Part shown: in pieces, positions 53,231 to 61,411 of the stretch | Layout of the letters: every line of letters starts with the position of its first letter | Position numbering within the stretch: position 1 is the first letter of the stretch | Source of the DNA: UBA3069 sp050633465 | GTDB taxonomy: Bacteria; Pseudomonadota; Alphaproteobacteria; Rhodobacterales; Rhodobacteraceae | Assembly: GCA_050633465.1 (NCBI GenBank) | Contig: JBOEGO010000010.1 | Location: 1 to 64,000, forward strand | Direction: 5' to 3' | Length of the DNA: 64,000 nucleotides | Made by a program: the position numbers and the translations under genes | Notes under the pieces: model-generated | Seen by the model: only the letters and a program-made list of their open reading frames with translations | What the model was told of the DNA's origin: nothing | Database searches by the model: none

Positions 53231-53737
53231 CTATCGTTTCGCCTTGGATAATACGTTCTTGCCCAGCCTTTCAAGCGCCGCCCTGAGCGATTCATCCTGT
53301 GCGCCCTGTGCAGCATCACGCGCCGCCCCGTCGATCACGGGATCGTGTGCGGGTTGCGCCGGTTTCGGGCGATGGGCAAATGCCACCTGCCCCTCGGCAA
53401 ATCCGGTGGCGGCGGTTTGGGTGATGCGGATGCGGGCGATGGCGTTATAGCCGTAAACCGCGTTCACCTTTTCGCGCAGCTGTTCCTTTTGCATTTCCAG
53501 CATCGGGGCGTTTGCGCCTGTGGTCAGCAGGGTCAGCGTGGCGCCAAACCCCTGTCTGTTATATTTCACATCCACAGGGCGGGCGATGGCGGCGGTGGTT
53601 TCGCCCGCGATTTCGGGCCAGTGGGTCAGCAGGCGCGACACGGCAAAGCCACGCGATTCGCCGACCTGACGAATTTGCCCTTCGAGCAGTTGCGAGGTGC
53701 GTTTGAACCCGCGAAATTTGCCCTGCCGCGTGGCCAT
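53231..53737 (-). CDS. DUF721/DciA family protein
   Basis: A 168-residue DUF721 protein. The pattern LTHWPEIAGETTAAIARPVD and the beta-hairpin LTLLTTGANAPMLEMQKEQL are typical. DciA-type members load the replicative helicase DnaB in bacteria lacking DnaC, so a replication role is possible. The start ATG 53737 follows AAGGAAGC. Divergent from mutY and upstream of dsbA. Confidence 0.88.
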   Translation of the reverse strand: MATRQGKFRGFKRTSQLLEGQIRQVGESRGFAVSRLLTHWPEIAGETTAAIARPVDVKYNRQGFGATLTLLTTGANAPMLEMQKEQLREKVNAVYGYNAIARIRITQTAATGFAEGQVAFAHRPKPAQPAHDPVIDGAARDAAQGAQDESLRAALERLGKNVLSKAKR

Positions 53738-53819
53738 GGGTTGCTTCCTTTTGTTTCGCGCTATTGTAATGGCGCGTGGCGCTGATACCAGCAAATTGCC
53801 CGCTGACGGAGGATAAACA

Positions 53820-54893
53820 TTGCGTGACGGTGAACGGCCCGAGGCAGGCGTGCTGCTGGATTGGTACGATGCCCATGCGCGGGTGATGCCCTGGCGGGTG
53901 GGGCCGGATGACCGGCGTGCGGGTTTGCGGCCCGATCCCTACCGCATCTGGCTGTCCGAGGTGATGTTGCAGCAAACCACCGTCGCCGCCGTGCGCGATT
54001 ATTTTCACCGGTTTACCGCACGTTGGCCCACGGTGAACGATCTGGCCGCCGCCGATGATGGCGATGTGATGGGCGAATGGGCGGGGCTGGGGTATTATGC
54101 CCGCGCCCGCAACCTGTTGAAATGCGCCCGCGCCGTGGTGGCAGATCATGGCGGGGTATTTCCCGAAACGCGCGAGGGGTTGATGGCCCTGCCCGGCATC
54201 GGCCCCTATACGGCCGGGGCGGTCGCGGCGATTGCGTTTGACCGCCCCGAGGTGGTGGTGGATGGCAATGTCGAACGGGTGATGGCGCGGCTGTTTGATG
54301 TGCAAACCCCCCTGCCCGCCGCCAAGGGAGAGTTGACCGAACTGGCGCGGGCGCTGACGCCCGATGCGCGACCGGGCGATTACGCGCAGGCGGTGATGGA
54401 TCTGGGCGCGACGATCTGCACCCCGAAATCACCGGCCTGCGGGATTTGCCCTTGGATGGGTGATTGCATGGCGCGGGTGCGTGGCACGGCGGCGGAATTG
54501 CCGAAAAAGACCCCGAAAAAGCCCAAACCCGTGCGGGCGGGCATTGCCTATGTCGCCATGCGCAAGGACGGAGCGATGCTGCTGGAACGGCGCATTGATA
54601 GCGGGCTATTGGGTGGCATGTTGGGCTGGCCCGGCAGCGCATGGAATTCCAACACGGATGATACGGCCCCCTGCCCGCCCGTTGCGGCCAATTGGGTGGA
54701 TGCAGGGGCCGAGGCGCGCCACACCTTTACCCATTTCCATTTGCGTCTGACCATATACGCGGCAATTCTGCCCATGGACGCCGCGCCCGAAAGGGGGCAT
54801 TTTCTGCCCCAGTCGCAGTTCCGGCCATCGGACCTGCCCACGGTGATGCGAAAGGCCTATGATCTGGCACGGGGTCATTTCGCGCAGGAGTAA
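53820..54893 (+). CDS. mutY: A/G-specific adenine glycosylase MutY
   Basis: A 357-residue base-excision enzyme that removes adenine mispaired with 8-oxoguanine. It has the helix-hairpin-helix PGIGPYTAGAVAAIAF, the catalytic Asp in VVVDGNVERVMARL, an iron-sulfur cluster CTPKSPACGICPWMGDC, and a NUDIX-like C-terminal domain. The start is TTG 53820 with GGAGG 6 nt upstream. Confidence 0.95.
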   Translation: MRDGERPEAGVLLDWYDAHARVMPWRVGPDDRRAGLRPDPYRIWLSEVMLQQTTVAAVRDYFHRFTARWPTVNDLAAADDGDVMGEWAGLGYYARARNLLKCARAVVADHGGVFPETREGLMALPGIGPYTAGAVAAIAFDRPEVVVDGNVERVMARLFDVQTPLPAAKGELTELARALTPDARPGDYAQAVMDLGATICTPKSPACGICPWMGDCMARVRGTAAELPKKTPKKPKPVRAGIAYVAMRKDGAMLLERRIDSGLLGGMLGWPGSAWNSNTDDTAPCPPVAANWVDAGAEARHTFTHFHLRLTIYAAILPMDAAPERGHFLPQSQFRPSDLPTVMRKAYDLARGHFAQE

Positions 54894-54899
54894 ACGCCC

Positions 54900-56036
54900 A
54901 TGATCCCAGCGAAACATTTGGCCCGTTTTCGCAATGCCGCGCCGTTCTGGTTGTCGCTGTCGTTGATTCCGATGGCATGGGTGGGGGCGATTTATGGCGG
55001 TTGGTGGCTGGCGCTGCTGCCGCTATCAGCATGGTGGTTGTTTACCCTGCTGGATGCGCTGACCGGGCTGAATTTGGAAAATGGCGATCCCGAAACCGGC
55101 GACGATGACCTGTTCTGGTATCGCGCCATCACCATGCTGTGGTTTCCGGTGCAGTTTGCCACCATCTATGGGTTGATCTGGTATGTGACGCGCAGCGACC
55201 ACCTGTCAGGGTTTGAAATGCTGGTGCTGTTTTTCGGGGTCGGGGTGATTTCGGGCACTGTTGGCATCGTCTATAGCCACGAATTATTGCATCAAAAGAA
55301 CAAGTTGGAACGATGGCTGGGGGATTTATTGCTGGCCAGCGTGCTGTATTCGCATTTCAGGTCGGAACATTTGCTGGTGCATCACCGCCATGTCGCAACC
55401 CCCCGCGATGCGGTGACTGCGCGCTATAACGAAGGGTTTCACCGCTTTTTCATCAGGGTGATGCGCGAATGCCCCGTTTCGGCATGGGAGGCAGAGGCGG
55501 CGATGCTGGCGCGACGCGGATCGGGGGCGTTTGCCCTGCGCAATCCGTTCTGGCGTTATGCCGCGCTGCAACTGGCGGCGGTTGTATTGGCGATCTGGAT
55601 TGGCGGATTTTTGGGGCTGGTGCTGTTTTTGGTGCAGGCGCTGTCAGCGATATGGCAACTGGAGCTGACCAATTATGTGGAACATTACGGGCTGACGCGC
55701 GAACATCTGGGCGATGGCAGATATGAACACGTCAAACCGCATCACAGCTGGAACGCGGCGCATCGTGCGACCAATTGGTTGCTGATCAACCTGCAACGCC
55801 ATTCGGACCATCATTACAAACCCGACCGGCGGTTCCCGTTGTTGCAGAATTATCAGGCGGACGAGGCACCACAATTGCCGTTCGGTTACCCGTTGATGGC
55901 GGCGGCGGCAATGCTGCCCCCGCTTTGGCGGCGCTGGATGAACCCCAAGGTGCGGGCATGGCGGCGGCAGTATTACCCCGAAATCACCGATTGGACGCCC
56001 TATAAGAACGGCGATTTGCCCCTGCCACGGTTGTAA
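54900..56036 (+). CDS. alkB: alkane 1-monooxygenase, AlkB type
   Basis: A 378-residue integral-membrane diiron hydroxylase that oxidises medium-chain n-alkanes at the terminal carbon. All histidine boxes are present: HELLH at residues 127-131, EHLLVHHRH at 156-164, NYVEHYG, and LQRHSDHHYKPDRR. It begins 6 nt after mutY with GGAG inside the mutY end. No rubredoxin gene lies within the window, so electrons must come from elsewhere. Related xylene or fatty-acid hydroxylases are the alternative. Confidence 0.93.
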   Translation: MIPAKHLARFRNAAPFWLSLSLIPMAWVGAIYGGWWLALLPLSAWWLFTLLDALTGLNLENGDPETGDDDLFWYRAITMLWFPVQFATIYGLIWYVTRSDHLSGFEMLVLFFGVGVISGTVGIVYSHELLHQKNKLERWLGDLLLASVLYSHFRSEHLLVHHRHVATPRDAVTARYNEGFHRFFIRVMRECPVSAWEAEAAMLARRGSGAFALRNPFWRYAALQLAAVVLAIWIGGFLGLVLFLVQALSAIWQLELTNYVEHYGLTREHLGDGRYEHVKPHHSWNAAHRATNWLLINLQRHSDHHYKPDRRFPLLQNYQADEAPQLPFGYPLMAAAAMLPPLWRRWMNPKVRAWRRQYYPEITDWTPYKNGDLPLPRL

Positions 56037-56084
56037 CCGCCGCAGCGCTCCGGCCAGGCCCGGGGCCGGATTGGCTGCCCGGCC

Positions 56085-57569
56085 CTACTCGGCGGCAATG
56101 GGCGGTTGCTGATCAAATTCCTGATCGCTGCCATGATCGCCATCCTGCGGACCATCGGTGCCAGAGAGGTAAAACTGGCCTAACCTGTCGGCAATGGCGT
56201 CAGAGCGGCTGCGCATCAGGTGCGAGGAGGTGTTCACCTCTGCTGCGATGCCGGCGTTGGCCTGCGTTTCGGTTTCCAGATCGGCCATGCCTTTGTTCAC
56301 CGATTGCATGGTCATCGCCTGATCCTTGGTCACACCGGCGATGTCCGAGACGAGGTTGGACACCTGCCCGACATGGGTCAGGATTTCGGTCAGGGTGACG
56401 CCCGTGCGCCCGACCAGAACGGAACCCTGTTCGACATGGCCGCTGCTTTCTTCGATCAGGGAGCGGATTTCCTTGGCCGAGGAGGAGGCGCGGGCGGCGA
56501 GTTCGCGCACCTCGGTTGCGACCACGGCGAAACCGCGCCCTGCTTCGCCTGCGCGGGCGGCTTCGACCCCGGCATTCAGCGCCAAAAGGTTGGTTTGAAA
56601 TGATATATCGTCGATCACATCGACAATTTGCCCGATCTGGGTCGAGGAGGATTCGATGCGTTGCATCGCCTCTTGGGTTTCGCGCACCACATCGGCGCCC
56701 ATTTCAGCCTCGCGGCGGTTGGATTCGGATGCGTCCTGTGCGCTTTGCGCCAGTTCGGCAGAGCCGCGCACCGTGCGCTCCAGTTCGTGCAGGGCGGCGA
56801 CGGACTCTTCTAATGTGGCGGTCTGGCGTTCGCTGCGTTCGGCCAGTTCATCGGCGCGGGCGTTTACCTCGGCTGCGGTGGCACCGGCCTGTTTGGCGCT
56901 GTTGCCCATGTCACCAATCACCTGTGACAGCCGCGCGCGCAGCCCGTCATAGCTGCTTTCCAGGCGGTCGAACCAGGGGGGCATCGGCGCGCCGCCGCCC
57001 AGAACATAGGTCAGGTCATCACGCGACATTTTGTCGATGCCTTTGGACATTTCGGAAAATGCCTGAATGCGCTCTAATTCTTGTTCGTGGAAAAATGCGC
57101 TCATCACCAGTTCTGTATCCAGTGAAATGGCCGACTGGATCACGTTCATCACCTTGATCATGGAGTTCGCCCGCGAGAACCCCAAACGGCCTGTCATGCG
57201 CCGCACCATCATGGCCTGAATGGCGGCGCTTACCTTGGAATAGGCCGACATATAATCGACAAAGGGCAATGAAATCCGGAAATGCACCTTGCCGATGCGC
57301 GCGGTCGAGGCGACGTAATCATCATCGAAACGGCCACTGAACAGGCGTTCCCAATGGTCGAATTGTCGGGCGCGGGCATGGGTGACCAGATCGGGATTTT
57401 CAAAATAGGCGGCGGTTTGCGGTGCGGCCATGATACCGGCATAGAAATCATCAAACACCGGACCGATATTGGGGCCGATATATTTCCACATCTGCGCAAG
57501 GCTGGCGCGTTCATCGTCGCCTATGCCAAAGGCGTCGAGCGTGGCCTGAATGTCCCGTTCGTTATGCAT
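56085..57569 (-). CDS. soluble globin-coupled chemotaxis transducer (HemAT-like)
   Basis: A 494-residue protein with an N-terminal protoglobin domain (about residues 1-160, proximal His96 in RIGKVHFRISLP) and a C-terminal methyl-accepting signalling domain with the hairpin LLALNAGVEAARAGEAGRGF. No membrane segment is present, so it is a cytoplasmic oxygen sensor for aerotaxis. Start ATG 57569 has GGAGA upstream. No CheA/CheW genes lie nearby. Confidence 0.93.
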   Translation of the reverse strand: MHNERDIQATLDAFGIGDDERASLAQMWKYIGPNIGPVFDDFYAGIMAAPQTAAYFENPDLVTHARARQFDHWERLFSGRFDDDYVASTARIGKVHFRISLPFVDYMSAYSKVSAAIQAMMVRRMTGRLGFSRANSMIKVMNVIQSAISLDTELVMSAFFHEQELERIQAFSEMSKGIDKMSRDDLTYVLGGGAPMPPWFDRLESSYDGLRARLSQVIGDMGNSAKQAGATAAEVNARADELAERSERQTATLEESVAALHELERTVRGSAELAQSAQDASESNRREAEMGADVVRETQEAMQRIESSSTQIGQIVDVIDDISFQTNLLALNAGVEAARAGEAGRGFAVVATEVRELAARASSSAKEIRSLIEESSGHVEQGSVLVGRTGVTLTEILTHVGQVSNLVSDIAGVTKDQAMTMQSVNKGMADLETETQANAGIAAEVNTSSHLMRSRSDAIADRLGQFYLSGTDGPQDGDHGSDQEFDQQPPIAAE

Positions 57570-57664
57570 TGCCGGTCTCCTGCGTTGCGCGATTTCACGC
57601 GGGATGAAGCAGCAAAACAATTGCCTGCGGGTTAATCCGCCCTGACCATTTCGTTTCAATTCAA

Positions 57665-57697
57665 CACAAAAAGACCCCGCCCAATGAAGGGCGGGGC
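57665..57697 (-). terminator. intrinsic terminator of ccrM
   Basis: On the minus strand CCCCGCCC (57696-57689) and GGGCGGGG (57682-57675) pair around TTCATT and are followed by TCTTTTTG. It lies about 107 nt after the ccrM stop and also before the chemotaxis transducer gene. Confidence 0.88.
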
Positions 57698-57803
57698 AAG
57701 TGGATGCCTTGCGTCAGGTCGCAGGCACCAGCGGTGTCAGATTTGTCCTAAGGGAGGTTAAGCCTGTTGCGTTGCGACGAACGCGTGGACACTGGTTATG
57801 CGG

Positions 57804-58919
57804 TTAGTTCGGTCGATCGGCCATTTCGGCGCGAATTTGCTGGCGGAACAGATCAATCGGGACGGTTTTGCCATCGCGTTTGATCGCCCAATAGGTCCAG
57901 CCGTTGCAGGATGGCGCGCCCTCGAGCGCGGCGCCGACCTGATGGATCGAGCCCTTGACATCATCGCCGATCAGGGTGCCATCGGCGCGCACCTTGGCCT
58001 TGTATCGCCCGTTCATGGAATAGAGATTTTCACCGGGGCGCAGCATGCCGCGTTCGACCAGCTGACCGAATGGCACGCGTGGCTCGGCCCGTTTGGAGGT
58101 GCTGACCTGAAGCGCGTCACGGTCGAATTTGCGCACGCTGGCGATGCGTTTGGTGGCCACCTTGCGGTATGCTTCCTCGCGTTCGATGCCGATGAATTCG
58201 CGGCCCAGCATTTTGGCCACAGCGCCGGTGGTGCCGGTGCCAAAGAACGGGTCCAGCACGACATCGCCGGGGTTGGTGGAGCCAACCAGCACACGGTGCA
58301 GCAAGGATTCGGGTTTTTGGGTCGGATGGGCCTTGTCGCCGTTGTCATCCTTGAGCCGTTCATGACCGGTGCAGATCGGCAGCACCCAGTCAGAGCGCAT
58401 CTGGATACCTTCGTTCAGAGCCTTTAGCGCCTCGTAGTTAAAGGTGTATTTGCCGCCTTCGGATTTAGAGGCCCAGATCATGGTTTCATGGGCATTGGTA
58501 AAGCGTTTGCCGCGGAAATTCGGCATCGGGTTGGATTTGCGCCAGACCACATCATTGAGAATCCAGAACCCCTGATTCTGCAACTCGGCGCCCATGCGGA
58601 AAATGTTGTGATAGGATCCGATCACCCAGATCGCGCCATTCGGTTTCAGAATGCGACGTGCGGCGGCCAGCCATTCACGGGTGAATTTGTCATATGCCTT
58701 GAAGCTGTCGAACTGATCCCAGTGATCATCGACCGCGTCCACCTTGGAATTGTCCGGCCGGTGCAGATCGCCCCTAAGCTGAAGATTATAGGGCGGGTCG
58801 GCAAAGATCAGATCCACGGATTCCTCTGGCAGGCTGTTCATCATTTCGATGCAGTCGCCATCCAGAATCGTGTTGAGAGGGAGCGCAGGCGCGCTCTTTG
58901 CTTTGGTCATTGTTTTCAT
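57804..58919 (-). CDS. ccrM: cell-cycle DNA methyltransferase CcrM (GANTC)
   Basis: A 371-residue adenine-N6 methyltransferase. The beta-class order is visible: catalytic DPPY (residues 41-44) first, then the target-recognition region, then the cofactor-binding FFGTGTTGAVAKMLG. The C-terminal extension (VQVSTSKR.. to NGWTYWAIKRDGKTVPIDLF) is the CcrM-specific tail. It methylates GANTC and times cell-cycle genes with CtrA/GcrA. ATG 58919 has GAGGCAGAG upstream; 58910 or 58940 are possible. It sits 91 nt after rnhB. Confidence 0.96.
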   Translation of the reverse strand: MKTMTKAKSAPALPLNTILDGDCIEMMNSLPEESVDLIFADPPYNLQLRGDLHRPDNSKVDAVDDHWDQFDSFKAYDKFTREWLAAARRILKPNGAIWVIGSYHNIFRMGAELQNQGFWILNDVVWRKSNPMPNFRGKRFTNAHETMIWASKSEGGKYTFNYEALKALNEGIQMRSDWVLPICTGHERLKDDNGDKAHPTQKPESLLHRVLVGSTNPGDVVLDPFFGTGTTGAVAKMLGREFIGIEREEAYRKVATKRIASVRKFDRDALQVSTSKRAEPRVPFGQLVERGMLRPGENLYSMNGRYKAKVRADGTLIGDDVKGSIHQVGAALEGAPSCNGWTYWAIKRDGKTVPIDLFRQQIRAEMADRPN

Positions 58920-58973
58920 TCTCTGCCTCACTCGCGGCACCAGTTTTCGGTGCTCGTTGTTGAGTAAAAGGAT

Positions 58974-59012
58974 GAGTCAAAGCCGATTCGCGGTCAATTT
59001 GTTTTTTGAATC
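58974..59012. promoter_or_regulatory. cluster of three GANTC methylation sites upstream of ccrM
   Basis: GAGTC (58974-58978), GATTC (58985-58989) and GAATC (59008-59012) lie within 39 bp of the rnhB-ccrM gap, 55 to 93 bp upstream of the ccrM ATG. They are sites for the encoded enzyme itself and fit methylation-sensitive autoregulation. Confidence 0.6.
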
Positions 59013-59643
59013 AATCACTTAAGTTTTTATCTTGATACAAGATGTTGTGGACCGGTTTGAACGAACGTCTATGGTGTGGGGTTGCGCCAAGATTTTGAAG
59101 CGCGCTCATGTGGCTTTTCGACCCGTATCCCGCGTTGGTTTCCCAACCATAGCCGGGCCACTGTTGCGCCAAATCCCACATGACATAATCCCGCCGTATT
59201 TTGGCCACAATTGAAGCCGCCGCAATGGACAGGGAACGCCCGTCGCCCTTGACGATCGCCTGCGCCGGAATGGTCAGCCCGCGCGGAATCATATTGCCGT
59301 CGATCAGCAAATGACGCGCCGCACGGGGCAGGCCAGCGACCGCACGTTCCATCGCCAGATGCGAGGCACGCAGGATGTTGATTTCGTCGATTTCCGCGAC
59401 CGTGGCGCTGGCGATTGACACCTCGGCGCTGGCAAGGATCAGATCGTTCAGCACCTGCCGCCGTTTCGCCGTCAATTTTTTGGAATCGTTCAGCCCGTCG
59501 GGAATGTTGTCGGGGTCAAGGATCACGGCGGCGGCGGTGACGGGGCCAGCCAGCGGGCCGCGCCCCACCTCATCCACGCCAGCGACGGGGGATAGGCCGC
59601 GCTGCATCGCGTCCCGTTCGAATGTGAAATCAGGTCCTGTCAT
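59011..59643 (-). CDS. rnhB: ribonuclease HII
   Basis: A 210-residue RNase HII that removes single ribonucleotides and RNA-DNA hybrids. The acidic catalytic start VAGVDEVGRGPLAGPV holds Asp24-Glu25, and DSKKLTAKRR, SIVAKIRRDYVM and GYGSKSHMSALQNLG follow. It precedes ccrM on the same strand, an arrangement common in alphaproteobacteria. Confidence 0.97.
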   Translation of the reverse strand: MTGPDFTFERDAMQRGLSPVAGVDEVGRGPLAGPVTAAAVILDPDNIPDGLNDSKKLTAKRRQVLNDLILASAEVSIASATVAEIDEINILRASHLAMERAVAGLPRAARHLLIDGNMIPRGLTIPAQAIVKGDGRSLSIAAASIVAKIRRDYVMWDLAQQWPGYGWETNAGYGSKSHMSALQNLGATPHHRRSFKPVHNILYQDKNLSD

Positions 59644-59677
59644 GGGGTGGGGTATACGCGGGGCGCAGGCATAGCAA

Positions 59678-59705
59678 AAGGGGCGCAGGTTGCCCCGCGC
59701 CCCTT
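59678..59705 (-). terminator. intrinsic terminator of the 59.7-60.3 kb gene
   Basis: On the minus strand AAGGGGCGC (59705-59697) pairs with GCGCCCCTT (59686-59678), followed by TTGC. It lies just after the stop of the secreted-protein gene. Confidence 0.75.
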
Positions 59706-59742
59706 GGCTGGTTTGGGCCGATTGATCACGGCACCGCGCAAT

Positions 59743-60264
59743 TTAGCGGCGGGCGGTGCGGTAGCCCAGATTGGTCATGCATTTCACATCCCATGCGCCC
59801 CAGGTGCCGCCACGCGGACCGGCCAGATTGGTGCGGCACTGCCCCGGCAGGGCGCTAAGGCGGATGTTGTTTTTGTTCAGGCATTTGTCACCCATATAGG
59901 CACGGGTGCCGTGGCGGGTGCGCGCAGTCAGCGTGCATTGCGAGGGCAACACCTGATTGCGCACCCGGTTGGGCAGCGGGCGCGGCGTGACCTGACCACG
60001 GTTGGGCACGATCACCTGCGGGCGCGGGTTGTTATGGGGCTGATACCCGCCGTAATTGCTGCCGTGATGCCCGTTGCGGGTCACGACCTGCGGCTGGTGG
60101 CGGCCACGGTTGTTGTCGTTCAGGGCATTGGCGATGATGGCCACGGTGGCGGCACCCGCGATAAAGCGGAACACCTCTTTGTCGCCCGCCTGTGCGGTGG
60201 TGGCGCCGAATGCGGTCAGCGAAAGCGAAGCGGCCAGAACGAGGCTGATAAATTTGCGGGACAT
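59743..60264 (-). CDS. secreted Cys-containing hypothetical protein
   Basis: A 173-residue exported protein. The signal peptide (MSRKFISLVLAASLSLTAFG) ends near TTAQAGD. A hydrophobic patch (FIAGAATVAIIANAL) and a Gly/Asn/Pro/Gln-rich basic linker follow. The C-terminal domain has four Cys (SQC, DKC, GQC, VKC), consistent with two disulfides. I know similar proteins in this order but no function. Divergent from the next small secreted protein gene. Confidence 0.72.
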   Translation of the reverse strand: MSRKFISLVLAASLSLTAFGATTAQAGDKEVFRFIAGAATVAIIANALNDNNRGRHQPQVVTRNGHHGSNYGGYQPHNNPRPQVIVPNRGQVTPRPLPNRVRNQVLPSQCTLTARTRHGTRAYMGDKCLNKNNIRLSALPGQCRTNLAGPRGGTWGAWDVKCMTNLGYRTARR

Positions 60265-60444
60265 GGTGTTGATCCTTTTGGGTTGCGTGTTGTGGGTGGC
60301 CCGACCAGTGGGCCGAACGTGGTGGGTCAAGATTGGGGGCGGCGGGCAAAGTCAGGCAATATCGGCGCGTGGTTATCGGATAACAGCGGGGGTTTGCCCC
60401 CTTGGTTATTGAATATCGGCGGGGGGTTGCGCATTGTCGGGCCC

Positions 60445-60735
60445 ATGAAACAGATCATCCTTTCCCTTGCTGCCATCATGGCCCTGACGCTGGCACAGCC
60501 CGCGCAGGCCGCTGATTGCTATGCCGATTACAAGGCCAAACAGGACAGCCCGCTGCGCCTGCATTACGGTGTGATGCAGCTGCGCGGGGCCTGCACAAAA
60601 CAGAATGCGCGTGCCGAATTGTCGGCGCGGTTGAAACAGAACGGGTGGACGTTGCTGAATGTCCTTTCGGTGTTTGACGGGTCGGTGTTGCAGGGGAAGC
60701 AGGCGAATGCCGGACAATATTTCCTTCGCTTCTGA
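60445..60735 (+). CDS. small secreted hypothetical protein (96 aa)
   Basis: A 96-residue exported protein: signal peptide to about residue 22 (PAQAADC), mature part about 74 residues with two Cys (ADCYADYKAK and RGACTKQN) that could form one disulfide, and a conserved-looking end GWTLLNVLSVFDGSV then NAGQYFLRF. Function unknown. Its last 29 nt overlap the next gene, a membrane-anchored winged-helix protein, suggesting coupled expression. Confidence 0.75.
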   Translation: MKQIILSLAAIMALTLAQPAQAADCYADYKAKQDSPLRLHYGVMQLRGACTKQNARAELSARLKQNGWTLLNVLSVFDGSVLQGKQANAGQYFLRF

Positions 60736-61411
60736 GGTGCGCCGTTCGGGCAGCCGTTTGGTCGCCATTGGCATCGCCGGGATCGTGCTGATCCTGCTGG
60801 GCGCTGCTATCTGGCTGTATTTCACCCTGCCCGATGGCAATGCATTTAATGCGCGGGTCGAACGGTTGTTCGTGGAAAACGACACATTGACCAGCGGCGC
60901 GGAAATCAAACTGCTGGAAATTCTGGCCGGATCGGGCACCGCGTTTTCCGACACATTGGCCAGCTATCGCATGGTGATTTTCGTGCTGTTGATTTTCGCC
61001 ACCGCGTTGTTGGTGGCGGCGCTGGTGTTTCTGGTCATGTTGGTGGCGATGAACCGGCGCATGGCACAGATCGAACGCGCAGGGATACAGGTGAATTCGC
61101 TGCTGATCTCGCGCGAGGAAAAGACCGTGTATCTGAACAATATGGGGTTCAAATTGACCGACGCGGCGATGGAAACCCTAAGCGTGCTGGCCGAGGCCCG
61201 TTTGGACGATGATGTGCTGTCAGGTGCCGAGATCGAGGCCGTGGTATCGGGCCGCCAAGCGGTCGATTGCGAAGAGGCCGCTGGCGCGACACGCATCAAA
61301 CGGCTGCGCGACACGCTGGGCAATCAGTTGGTTTCAGAGCTGCTGGTGAAAAATATCGCACGGCGAGGCTATATGCTGTCGGTCGATAAGGGCGTGATCA
61401 AGATGCTATAG
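60707..61411 (+). CDS. membrane-anchored winged-helix protein
   Basis: A 234-residue protein. Membrane segments lie at about 18-41 and 90-114 and enclose a periplasmic loop of about 45 residues. The cytoplasmic C-terminal domain (about 130-234) looks like an OmpR/PhoB-type winged helix: KLTDAAMETLSVLAEARLDD, then SGAEIEAVV, then TRIKRLRDTLGNQL and a hairpin ARRGYMLSV. The order TM-TM-wHTH is the reverse of ToxR/CadC. Start ATG 60707 lies inside the preceding small secreted-protein gene. The final TAG shares bases with the convergent ycaQ stop (CTATAG). Confidence 0.72.
   Translation: MPDNISFASEVRRSGSRLVAIGIAGIVLILLGAAIWLYFTLPDGNAFNARVERLFVENDTLTSGAEIKLLEILAGSGTAFSDTLASYRMVIFVLLIFATALLVAALVFLVMLVAMNRRMAQIERAGIQVNSLLISREEKTVYLNNMGFKLTDAAMETLSVLAEARLDDDVLSGAEIEAVVSGRQAVDCEEAAGATRIKRLRDTLGNQLVSELLVKNIARRGYMLSVDKGVIKML

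Noticed and set aside
56062..56085. GGGCCGG / CCGGCCC hairpin between alkB and the chemotaxis gene
   Set aside because: GC-rich stem without a T-run, and it ends on the stop codon of the convergent gene; not convincing as a terminator.
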